64,000 nt of DNA from Agelas oroides (GCA_949130485.1 OX422203.1:3129178-3193177); one strand, 5' to 3'; shown: positions 35,030-45,342, counted from the stretch's first letter. Made by a program: numbers and translations. Notes: generated from the letters alone by a model not told the origin.

Positions 35030-35689
35030 GAACACCAGTAGGAAGCTCCCCTGAAATCAGTGGCTACTAGGAGATAATGACTTACTGTGACAAACTTTCA
35101 GTAATGAGAAAATAGTGCCCTGCACTTTGTTTGAAGTTCAGATATAAAACAGAAATTCAAAGAGTATTCCAGTAAATAAATAGGAAAGGTGGCTGGAAAT
35201 CTCTGGCTTCACTGATGGCGAGGTCAGGGTTAGATACAACATAATCAACTGTTTGATAACTTCATGCGATAGATTTGTTTGCAAACCAATGACTCAGCAT
35301 GGACTCAGCATGGAGCTCGTGTAACGGACGCAAGTACCAAGTAAAATAATGGCTTTAGCTAGTAGTTTAAAATTAGCCTTCAAGTATCCCTGCTGTAGCT
35401 ATGATAGGCTCTCAAACACAAATCTGTACTTTGAGGTTGATGTGCCGATATGCGGCTGCCCTACCAATCGCGTTCAGACCATGGCCAACAGTTTGTCAAT
35501 ACACTCAACACTACAGCAAGGGGGACAATTGAAAGAAGTACAGAAGCACTTAGCTAGATGCTTTGTACTATTGCTTTTCCGTGAACGATCAAATTTCCTT
35601 GTGGCGATGATTTTTCCTAGGAATTATGAACGCCGTGATAATATTAATTTTGTTCCGAGCGATCGATTTTTTAAAATATGCATGCAGTA

Positions 35690-35965
35690 AAAGGAAGAGT
35701 AGTGACAAAAATGAGCCTAGTCTGACTTTGAGAGCGGCTCTGAACAATTGGTGGCATACATTGGTTTGAAGACGTGTTGGTGGTCGGGTTAGGGACTCCA
35801 TTGAGTGAGAATGAGAGGTTTATGAATATATATAAGTAAGCTTACCGATTTACAATTAGGCAAAGCAAGATTGCCCTAAAGCAAACCATAACCCTGGCAC
35901 TAGGAGTAACCCTAATCTTCACTGTAACCCTGGTTTATGTTTTTGTTAACCTCCGCCGAGCGCCT
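35690..35965. repeat. Dispersed repeat, inverted relative to 23270-23590
   Basis: It carries the reverse complements of the shared words listed for 23270-23590 (for example TTAACCTCCGCCGA, AGGAGTAACCC, GCAAAGCAAG). It sits 300 bp upstream of the CBM21 gene and may touch its promoter. Confidence 0.7.
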
Positions 35966-36084
35966 TGCGTCCCACCTATAATCAGCTACTCGCTCATGCA
36001 GGCTCGCCCCAAGATGATACAGCATCTTTCTTGTGCAGATGTGAGAAATTAGGGACCCAGAAAGCAATCCATAAAAAGATTGGC

Positions 36085-36200
36085 ATAAAAAAAAAATTGG
36101 CGTCTATACGCGCGTTCATGAAAATAGGCGTCTATACGCGATTGGCGTCTATTGACGTAGCGTCTACGCGCGTTCATAAAAACCCAGCATCTATACGAGC
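36085..36200. promoter_or_regulatory. Cluster of GGCGTCTATACGCG repeats upstream of the CBM21 gene
   Basis: Five imperfect copies of a GGCGTCTATACGCG / AGCGTCTACGCG / AGCATCTATACGAG word are spaced 15-35 bp apart, two followed by CGTTCAT(G/A)AAAA. The cluster lies about 100-210 bp upstream of the start codon at 36298. A regulatory array is one reading; a decayed mobile-element end is the other. Confidence 0.35.
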
Positions 36201-36297
36201 TCCTTTAAAAGTGTGTTTTGCACTCATTGTTTTAACTACTTCACTGTTCTGACGGCTACGTAGACAGCTCTCCTGCAGATCTCGACCTTGTTACAAA

Positions 36298-37032
36298 ATG
36301 GGATCTACGACTAAAGCGTTCAAAAGCCTTCTTCGATTCATGGTGCGCCGGAGACGCACATGCCGTTCGAAGAGTCGACCTGACAAGATACCCTTAGCAA
36401 ATGTCCCCCAAGTCCTCTCGGAGACGATAACCGACCCGCGAAATGAGTACCTACCTTCGGATACAGAAGACTCGACAGAAGTTAGCCCCGCCCCTCAATG
36501 CCCCTTAAACAACAATGTCAATGACCATGGAAGTGAATGCGTCCCAGTACAGCCAGAAAAGCACGACACGTGTAAGGAGAAATCCAGGGTTGCCGACTGT
36601 GAGAGTTCAGATTCAATCATTAATAAGAAATATTGGGAGAACCTTGGCTGCTCCTCTGATGACTTGTTATGTGATTCGAGTGATGAAGAGCACACAATTC
36701 CGCAGACCAACAGCCAAGGACCTGTTGCTCTCGACCCAGAGTCTCTGCACTTCGAGGATTGGGGGGTAAAAGGCATCATCCAGGTGGCAAACATGGCATA
36801 TGAAAAATATGTGACTGTGCGCTGGTCAGTGGATGAGTGGAAGACATGGATTGACACAGATGCAACATTCCACAGCAGCCTCGGCAAAGACAGTGATCTG
36901 TTCGAATTCACCATACCCTCACAGACAAAAACTGAGTTTGCTGTAAGATATCAGGCAGCTGGACAAGAAATGTGGGATAACAACTCTGGATGGAATTATC
37001 ACACTGATTTGATTCCAATATTTGAAGTCTGA
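36298..37032 (+). CDS. CBM21-domain protein, glycogen-targeting PP1 subunit-like (PPP1R3)
   Basis: A single exon of 244 residues. The C-terminal ~95 residues (about 148-240) match the CBM21 glycogen-binding fold of PPP1R3 subunits: GIIQVANMAYEKYVTVRWSV, DEWKTW, a SDLFEFTIP strand, FAVRYQAAGQEMWDNNSGWN, then YHTDL. Known family members tether protein phosphatase 1 to glycogen and so activate glycogen synthase. The N-terminal half is basic at first (VRRRRTCRSKSRP), then acidic and Ser-rich. I could not find the PP1-docking RVxF motif that usually lies upstream of CBM21. The start ATG is followed by an uninterrupted frame. The immediate upstream region holds the repeat cluster at 36085-36200. 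Confidence 0.88.
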   Translation: MGSTTKAFKSLLRFMVRRRRTCRSKSRPDKIPLANVPQVLSETITDPRNEYLPSDTEDSTEVSPAPQCPLNNNVNDHGSECVPVQPEKHDTCKEKSRVADCESSDSIINKKYWENLGCSSDDLLCDSSDEEHTIPQTNSQGPVALDPESLHFEDWGVKGIIQVANMAYEKYVTVRWSVDEWKTWIDTDATFHSSLGKDSDLFEFTIPSQTKTEFAVRYQAAGQEMWDNNSGWNYHTDLIPIFEV

Positions 37033-37237
37033 AGACACTAACTGTTGTATTATGCATAATTCTGATCTGTAATACTACATTGTATAAGTATTTATGCAAC
37101 AATAATATTTCTGAGTGGTTGAATTTCCTGCAACAAGAGGTTAATTATCATACCAAAGGCGAGCTATGCCATGCAATCTTCGGTGAAAATGCAACTCAAA
37201 GAAACGTTGGCAGATGCAGAATACATGCTACCACTGT

Positions 37238-40200
37238 TTAGGAACTCTTGGAAGAGTTGGAAATTACCATATGTTCATAAGCCTGTTGCATTCTTTGCCA
37301 GGGGCTGAGTTTCTCAGTGATGTGTACAACTGCTTCTTTGTTGGAGACATTTCCCTCGCAAGATGCAGCTGTTGGGTGCACAGTTCTATGATAGTTATCA
37401 CACATTGAGGTAAAGTGGCCGTCAGACTGCAAACCATCTTCTGACGCTTCTTTTAGTGTCCCATTGGGAAGAGTTTCGTTATAGTCCACATGATAACCCT
37501 CTCTTACAAATGTATCTGCAACTCGCTCCAGACCTTCAGGATCAAAGTACAAATCTACCACTCCTGGTCTGTTGCCATGGTTACACCCTGGCTGGTGTGA
37601 GGATACAGAGCCAGATGGAGGAGAAGGTCTTTGTACAAACTTTGCATACACCTACACAAGAAACACAAACATTTGTGAACAATCACCTTCACGTAAGGAA
37701 AGGTGAAGGCTTAGGCAGGAGGCTATCAACTATCCAACACGATACCAGTGGCGTAGCTACACAAAATTTTTTGGCAAAGCTGTAGTACGGTCACCAGATT
37801 TAATCCTGCATACATGTTTAATTCAGCTACACACTGGTCTTACATTGTGTCTACAGTTGACTTATAGCTGCATTACAATCACCTTCAAAAGATAACACGT
37901 TTAAATAGCCTCGTTCCCAGGCTCTCCCTGCTACATGTAGGAGAGCCTGGGAATGAGGCTAACGTTTGAACACAATAATTTTGCCAGTTAAATTTTACCA
38001 TCTAGTGAAAATGTACCCCTGACAAAAATTTTCCTGCTAAATGTATACAGCCAGAGCTTACCGGCTTATGATGAATGTGTTTCCATAGCAACTGATTGTC
38101 CAATGGAAACCAGTTTTGTCCATCTCCATGGGTTGACACCACAGCACCTAGCTGAGCAGGGATGGAGAGGGGAGGGATGACAGAGATGCTAAGATGGGGT
38201 GGGAGGGAGAAAAGGTGGGAAAGGGGAAGGTGGTGGGTGGAGCCTGTATCAACCCAGAGCAGCTCAACCTATGAGTTGTGTGTGTGTGTGTGTGAATGTG
38301 TGTGTGAGTGTGTGTGTGTGTGGGGGGGGGTGGGGGGGGGGGGGGGGGGGGGGAGGGGAATGTATTTGTACACTGTATGTGTGTGTGAGTGAGTGTATCA
38401 TTTTGTACAATGTATCCGTCACTAAGTCATTAAAATATATATGCAAAGTGTCCACAAAGTTCTACATACACAAATATAGGTGACACATGCACAGCCACCA
38501 CTCAGTTACATGACACAAACACACCTGGTAATGTGCATGAGAGACTTGTCTCTTCACCTCCTCCACCATCACTCTCCTATACTGATGTGAGTCAGGCAGT
38601 CTCATACAACACACATCTCCAACACACACCTGAGAAATAAGAAGATAGGGGGAGCATCTCAGTACCTTTCTGAAGTTTTCATTTAGAAAAAAGAATCATC
38701 AGTTACACTAAGCGTATGCAATTGTACTGAGGTCACTTGGATGTTGAGGCGTGCATCCATTTGCTGATTCTTCATGTGACGGACAGGCAAAGAGACAAAC
38801 TGACAGACAGGTAGACAGACATGCAGAAAGACAGGCTCACTGACAGGCAAACAGGCAAAGAGACAGACAGACAGACAGACAGACCTCAGTCAATCTCTCT
38901 GTACCAAGAGCAGTGATAAGAAGGGACAGTTTCTCAAGGTCTCCCTCTGGATCTTGACACAGCTGCAACCACACCTGGTCTGGTGACTTCACCTGCAGAG
39001 CAGAAAAAGGCCTCTATGGTGAACTGTAGCCTCATACCCAAACGGAAATATCACCACTTGCTGCACCCATACCAGTACACTTCTGCCAGGAAAGTGTTGT
39101 AACTCTAATGGAAACACCTTGCCAGCAACTTGCTCTTAACCCATATTATACACTGACTTTCATTTTCTAGAAGTCGTTTTGGAGCTATGATTACCTTCAC
39201 TTGTATGATATGAACCCCAAGAGAATTGATGAAAGAACCCTCGGCTCAAGTTTCCAGTGCTAGGTCAAAGGAGAAGTGGAGTTCATGACCTTAGCCACAC
39301 CCACTCATAAGTGAGCTTGCAATGGCTTGCTGAGCTCCAACCAGCAAATGCTTCTCCTGGCTAAAAACTGCCAGAAATAGAGCCCCTAGGGGAGTGGTTT
39401 CTACACCCTTTTGTGCTAAAAAGAAGAGAAATGGCCCAGTCAGTGCCAATCAAGGCCTTTCTACGGCCAGTCAAGACAGCTGCCATGTGCTGTCAACCGG
39501 ACGATGACACCCACCCACCTCCCCTTATCCCACCCTTTTTGCTGGTGCAAAAGCTATCTTCAAAACAGATTGCGACTGGGCCTGCTGCCCTGGGCTGAGT
39601 CAGACACCCTTCAAGGGCAGGTTGCTGACCAGGTGTAAGGGAGAACATGCAGTGCATGTACATGTATGTGTACATAAACGTCATAGTACTATACAGGTCC
39701 TTAACCCTAACCACTAATGATGAATGTACTCGTCATGCAACTCTGGCCGCATGTTATCACTTGGTGGCCACCAGACAAAGTGACCATGCATGTACATGTA
39801 CATGCATGCTGAGTTAATTGGGATGAGCCTCCTCACTAGCAAGATGAATTGTAAATTTCTCGTATACAGGTTATTTTCGGTGAGCCTGCACTACCGTATT
39901 TCTTCGATCAGACGCCGCAGCTACATGTACAATTTATTTCGCTGCTTGTTCTGTGCGGCTACTATTCGAGGGCAGCGTTTATTTCTTTGGAAAGCCTGGA
40001 GACATCAATGACGGCTGGATAAGGTACGTACGAGTCAGACGGTGACGGTTGCTAGATGCTGTCAGTAGTACATGCAGCCTCTCAGTCCTGCTGTCAGCCG
40101 TGGGAACGACTTGTACAACACAAACAGTCCTAGCGCTAGCGTGGTGACCGTGGTCAGAAATCATTCGCACACATATGCGCGTTCCATGTTTACTAGCCGC

Positions 40201-43200
40201 GGCTACTATTCGAGGGCGGCGTTTATTTCGTTCAAGAGCTTCGGATTGTGCGGCTACTATTCGAGGGCGGCGTCTATTCGAAGAAATATGGGTATATATA
40301 ATTAGACCAAGTCCAGTTGGCAATACCTTGGTAAACGTTCTTAATGATATCAACACTAGAGGAATCCCACTAGCCTTAAACCCAGTTTTTCCATCTTGTC
40401 TTGGAGCCTAAATAGCGTGGGTTCAAAGCTACATGTAAAATTCCACTGAACTAGGAGTGCTCACCTCTGATACTCTGACTGGTATTAGCCCACTCTCATT
40501 GGGTGTACTGAGCTCACTCAGTTGCCATGGAAACTGCACATCACATGACTCCAGGTGTCTAACAGGTGCACCATCCAGTGCGTCACCTACAATAGTTGTG
40601 TAGCCAATCAAATTGACAGACAACAGAGTTGTACTCATTGTCAGTACTCCCAACAACTTTTGGCTTAGCTTCCACATGTAAATTCAAAACACTGGGGAGG
40701 TTCCCTAAAAATATCTTCATTTTATAGTGGAGCAAAAACAGACAGACTGGCACACATGTATACACATACAACAGACAGAAAAACAGGCAGACTGACAGAC
40801 AATCTGACAAACAGACCTTGAAGGACCCTATCGAATGTGTTTCTCCACTCGTCACTCCTCACACTTCCACTGTCACTCCACTCGGCTGCTACTGTTACAT
40901 GATGCATGTCTGCAGCAACACTATGAACGTTTACTGTATTGGGAAAGTGAAGGGCCGTGCGCAATGGAATGGGTATTAGGAGCAATTCATCATCCCAAGA
41001 ACTTTCGGAAGTAGATGAAATATCTGACACACTTTGAAAGTCTGTTTCTTCATTGTGAAGCAAATAGTTTGAAGCCCTGATTGTACCTGTACCCTTCTCT
41101 TCATCATGTGATCTTCCCTCCTGATCATGTGATCTTCTCTCCTGATCATGTGATCTTCCCTCCTGGTCATGTGATCTTCTCTCCTGGTCATGTGATTGTC
41201 CCTCCTGATCATGTGATCTTTCTTGCTCATGTGATCTCCCTTGATCGTATAATCTCTTTTCTGACTGTGGAGGTAAAGCCTTAGTATTAAGCTGCTTCCA
41301 AGGAGGTTTTACAACTTTCCCATTACCACCATCAGCACTATGGTGACGGTTTGAGTGAGAATAATGTCTTTGTTGAGATGTCTGCTTTGTAATTCTCTTG
41401 TTCCCCACTTGTTTCCTCACTGGTTTGCCTGCTAATTTCTGTTTCTGAATTTGTTCTGTCGTTTGTTTCTCTCTTCGCTTTGCCTTCTGTTGCTGTCTGA
41501 TCACGTTGGGTTTAATCTTACCCGGAGGCATAGCCTCTGTTGCTGGCTTCACATGGAACATCAAACCATTGATCACAGATTTGTTGTACATTTCAATAGC
41601 ATTCTGCGCTTCTTCTATTGTCTCGAATCTAACAAACCTACAAGTAAAGCAGAGTGCAAAAACTATCTACATCAGGAACCCCTCTAATGTAAGGTGACAG
41701 AGTATGCCATGTACATGTAGCAGAGTGTGATAGTATGGCAAAGAATGCAGAGCCATGGAGGAGTATGACAGATCCACAGTAGGGTATGCTAGAGTATGCT
41801 TGTATTAGAGTATGCTTGTAGTAGAGCATGCCTGTAGTAGAGGATGCTTGTAGTAGAGTATGCTTGTAGTAGAGTGTGGTAGACTATAGTCTCGTTCCCA
41901 GACCCTCAGTGAGACCCCTAGTTTGTGGTTGTGTGTCCTGTACTGACAGTCTGGAAATGAGACTAGGTAGACTAATGCAGGAGTATGGCAGAGCCATAGC
42001 GGAGTGTCTAGCCTTAATCTCAGGCTCCTCTTTAGTTCGTACAAAGCTGAAGAAGATGCTGAGAATGTGGCACACTGGACACTGTGGAACATCAAACCTG
42101 AAGCCAGCCAGCAAAGGGTTTCTATTACTCCCACAGTTAGTATGTAAAACACAATCTGGAAACAGTGAAGCATTTCTCCACTTAAATGAAAGCGCAGCAG
42201 TACACTTGACCCTGAGGGATATCCATATTTCAAGGAAAGAACAGGACTTACCCATATGCCATTTCACTGACATAGACTTCAATAGGTTCCCCAACTTTCT
42301 GCATCATTCTTCTCAACATATCCTTCTACACAACGGAGAGAATAAAATATGGCATGTAGTCTCATACCCAGACTCTGCTCATCAGACTCTAAACTAGCCC
42401 CTGTGCAGATCACTCGCTCTCCTGAACATTGTAATTGTGTACCCAGGAGCTCAGATCAGCAAAAAGAGTAAAGGTACCAAGCAACTTACTTATACACATC
42501 CAGCTACGTAGTGGTAGGTAGCTGTCATATGCATCAACCGTTGAACGAATAGTTGGTTGAACAGTGTACAAAATGTTGCCTATCTGCTCTGAAAACTCTG
42601 GTTATGTCATGCTCACATGAGAAAAGATACCCTTCCCAAGTTACAATGTTGGTTCCTGGGAGCAGTAGCATAGCCAGGTCATAAACCCGGGCACTGCACA
42701 CGTTTCTACTTTTAGGGGGGGGGAGGGGGGGGGGGGTGCTTAGGGGCATGCATTTTAGAGCCACTCAGCTTGGTCCTTCTAGGCCATTTGAAATGCCATT
42801 GGTTGGCTTTAATTGAGAGTAGTCCCGACCCATGACTTCAGTAGGTATGCAACATATGTGCGTGCAGTACAGGTCTCTCTCTACCAGTAATGCCAAACTC
42901 GCGAACAGTGAGGTTAAGAGAGCATAGGAAACTGCATCATTCTATAGATGCAAATAGCTATACTAGCTATGATGTTCGATTTTGCTGATGCTGATGCCCG
43001 GGCCCAGGCCTGTGTGGGCCTGGGTTTGGCTACGCTACTGCCTGGGAGAGCCTGGGGACAAGGCTAGCAGGTCATACTGAAAACAATCTACAGGTACACA
43101 CACACGGGATGAACTGGTCTGAGGAAGACTTGCTTGGGAACAAGGATAAGGGTGTGATAAACTAAACCACCACATCCTACTAATCAACCTATTCCCACTC

Positions 43201-44434
43201 TCTACCGCCCTCCCCCCTTCCACTCCACCCACCTTCTCTATCGAAGCAGCGTAGTTCAAAGATTCTCTCTTGCCTGAAGCCAAATTGAACCAGGTCACAT
43301 AGACTGTAACCAACCCCCTGGCATTATAGATGAGCTCTACTCCTTTTGTCCCTCCCACTGGCGGAGGGGGAGGAGGGGTACTTTTCTTTGCCACGTTACC
43401 TAAAGGGTCAAAGATCACTCTACATGAGTTCATGAACAAGTAGGTACATGTATGCGACTTGGAATAAGCACCAGTGGTGCTTAATGTCGACAGTAAGAGC
43501 CAAAATGGGTGCTTACCATAGTGAGGTGCTTATAGTCATGCAGTGCTAATACTCATGTAGACATGTACACTGTAAGTAACAAGATATGTCATGTAAATTT
43601 ACAGTTGGTACTTTGGTGTAGGAGGGCCCTTAATACTTACTTCTCAACGTTATACAAGAACTTGGAACAGCAAAATAATGGGGGTGGGCCCTTGTTACAT
43701 GTGGGTGCTTGATATGCACTCTACAATACTGCTCATGTTTCAGTCAATGAACCACACCTCCATAAAAAGGTGGTATGCACAGTCACTCATTGCACAGGAC
43801 ACATTTCAGCCAATTCCAGGCCTCATCAGCTGCATCCATGTGCATGTACTTCTAACACTCCTTTACTCTGATGTTACAATGTATACATGTAAACGTACTA
43901 TTACTGTGCGTTTCTTGTAATAGTGAGATCAACCAATCAAATTACATTAATAAATTCTGCTCTCTGATTAGCTTACACGGTTGATTCTTTCGCAACCAGA
44001 AGTTGCAAGAAACACATTAGCCTACATCTGGACAACCAGAATGGGTTAGGAATGAATTTTCCAGCCAGACTATTAAGCTGCCACACTGTGAGAGTTCTGG
44101 AGTCACGAGGATCATTATCCCTACCTTGTGCCTTCACGAACCACGATGGAGTATACACCATTCCATCAGCAATCCCATAGACCTTATAATCTCCGTCTTT
44201 CTTGGAAAACTCAAATCTTGCCACGTCGGTCATTGCTTGGAGCAGGGAAGTAGCCGATCGAAACCCCAGCTTCCTCCACGGAAACTCCTCACCAACAAGG
44301 GACTTGTAGTCTCTGCAGAACCGTTTGAGGAGCACTCCCTTCATGCTAGACAGGAGGACAGAGCGTGTATTCCTTGCCACATCTGGAGGGATCTCTGATT
44401 TGGGGTGAGGGTGAGCTGTCACACAATGCGCCAT
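37238..44434 (-). CDS. LOTUS-RRM-Tudor protein (TDRD5/7- and TDRD10-like)
   Basis: Nine exons on the minus strand: 44434-44125, 43399-43233, 42325-42252, 41637-40817, 40586-40465, 38992-38885, 38629-38525, 38151-38062 and 37651-37238. All splice sites are GT/AG and all phases agree, giving 736 residues. Residues ~15-100 form a LOTUS/OST-HTH domain (FPWRKLGFRSATSLLQAM, then YKVYGIADGMVY). Residues ~134-215 form an RRM with RNP2-like VYVTWFN and RNP1-like AYGFVRFE. A basic Gln/Lys linker and a Ser-His-Asp-Gln-Glu repeat (~317-365) follow. Residues ~485-600 form a Tudor domain (PVRVSEVKSPDQVWLQL, then GDVCCMRLPDS). LOTUS domains bind Vasa-type helicases and G-rich RNA, and Tudor domains bind dimethyl-arginine tails of Piwi proteins. 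A germ-granule/piRNA role is therefore inferred. The C-terminal 137 residues are unassigned. Confidence 0.9.
37906..37961. mobile_element. TAGCC-family mini hairpin element
   Basis: It opens TAGCCTCGTTCCCAGGCT and closes GCCTGGGAATGAGGCTA. The flanks ACGTTTAA (37897-37904) and ACGTTTGA (37962-37969) fit an 8-bp duplication with one mismatch. It lies in the last intron of the LOTUS-RRM-Tudor gene. Confidence 0.7.
38277..38396. repeat. (GT)n / poly-G microsatellite
   Basis: (TG)n at 38277-38320, an almost pure G run at 38321-38356, then more TG. It is intronic in the LOTUS-RRM-Tudor gene. A long G run is prone to assembly and sequencing error. Confidence 0.9.
38861..38884. repeat. (GTCT)n tetranucleotide repeat at a splice donor
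   Basis: On the coding (minus) strand, exon 38992-38885 is followed directly by GTCTGTCTGTCTGTCTGTCT, so the first repeat unit is the 5' splice site. Confidence 0.85.
39250..39575. repeat. Dispersed repeat, second copy of 8640-8995
   Basis: Same order of shared words as at 8640-8995 and same orientation. It lies in an intron of the LOTUS-RRM-Tudor gene. Confidence 0.6.
39894..40292. mobile_element. MITE, CCGTATTTCTTCGA inverted ends, TA duplication, internal GGCGGCGT repeats
   Basis: The left end CCGTATTTCTTCGATCAGAC matches the reverse complement of the right end, CCCATATTTCTTCGAATAGA, with few mismatches. TA flanks both sides. The word GCGGCTACTATTCGAGGGC recurs three times inside (39956, 40200, 40250), each followed by (A/G)GCGT(T/C)TATT. 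It is intronic. Confidence 0.8.
41887..41965. mobile_element. Diverged TAGCC-family hairpin
   Basis: It opens TAGTCTCGTTCCCAGACC and closes GTCTGGAAATGAGACTA. It is intronic. Confidence 0.5.
42663..43040. mobile_element. hAT-like MITE, CAGTAGC(A/G)TAGCCA ends, exact 8-bp duplication
   Basis: The left end CAGTAGCATAGCCA matches the reverse complement of the right end, CAGTAGCGTAGCCA. The exact 8-bp direct repeat CCTGGGAG lies at 42655-42662 and 43041-43048. An internal G-rich run is at 42714-42738. It is intronic in the LOTUS-RRM-Tudor gene. Confidence 0.85.
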
Positions 44435-44791
44435 CTATATTAGCTGGCACTCTACAATGTCACGTGATTTGCTGAATGGCACACATAAAATCTCATATTT
44501 ATATGTGAAGTACTGTATCTGTCAGTCCAGTCAGTCCAGCGGGCTTCTTCACTTGATTTGTTTGACATGTACACCCGCACATACAGTACACTCATACACC
44601 ACTGCACTGATCAAGTCAGTGGGCCTTCTTCATGAGTTTATTGGTTCGATTTGTGCGTATCTTTCACGTGAAGAGTTTAATCAACGATCCCGAGTACTCA
44701 CATCCAGTCCACAGAACAGACAGGACGATCATTCCAATTAAAGCCCTTTCACGTTTTGGGTGGAGCTGTTAGAACTACCCCGGAAACAACT

Positions 44792-45086
44792 TAGTCTCGC
44801 ATAGCCAGACCAGACTCTCGCAGGGCCGAGGGAGAGTCTGGTGAACTGCCCATATAAGAGTTGTTCCCACACCCACCCCAACTGGGGTGGGCGATGAGTG
44901 CAGATAGTGATGTGTCAAGTATTAAATAAAACGAAGCCTCACTCAAGCTGCAATTATCGGCGAAGCACTCTGTGGTGCGCAGCTACTTATCGCCCACCCC
45001 AGTTGGGGTGGGTGTTGGAACAGGTCTTATATGGGCACTGTTCACCAGACTCTCCCTCCCTGCGAGAGTCTGGCTACGCGAGACTA
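44792..45086. mobile_element. Palindromic MITE, TAGTCTCGC(A/G)TAGCCAGA ends
   Basis: The ends TAGTCTCGCATAGCCAGA and TCTGGCTACGCGAGACTA pair, and the arms continue through AGACTCTC and the CACCCCAACTGGGGTG palindromes (44873 and 44997). The flanks AAACAACT and AAGCAACT fit an 8-bp duplication with one mismatch. It lies just upstream of the LOTUS-RRM-Tudor start. Confidence 0.75.
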
Positions 45087-45163
45087 GAAGCAACTATGTG
45101 AGTATGTCTATGATGCCACTCGAGCTTTATTGAACCAGATGGTTTTCATGGGGCGTGGCTTCA

Positions 45164-45342
45164 CTTCCGGAGGGCAAAAGTCGGTGTCTGGGTTTAGTGC
45201 AGCTGCGAGCAAAATACAGGCTAGTAAGCGCTACATCAAGTCCTTACCATTAGTACTGAAAGAAAAAGAAGCTGCTTCTCTCAAGGTGAAAGGTCCGCTG
45301 TACAGCTGCCTATCGATCGCGCGTTTGCCCTCCGGAAGTAGG
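45164..45342. repeat. Element bounded by ACTTCCGGAGGGCAAA inverted repeats
   Basis: ACTTCCGGAGGGCAAA at 45164-45179 is exactly complementary to TTTGCCCTCCGGAAGT at 45327-45342. The ~150-bp interior has an open plus frame (SAAASKIQASKRYIKSL). It is unclear whether this is a MITE or a chance pair around an exon. Confidence 0.5.

Noticed and set aside
35349..35690. 113-codon plus-strand frame after the LINE
   Set aside because: It overlaps an inverted repetitive segment, no motif is recognisable, and the codon pattern is unconvincing.
42714..42738. G-run as a G-quadruplex regulatory site
   Set aside because: It is inside a MITE and looks like a homopolymer/microsatellite. Nothing ties it to regulation.
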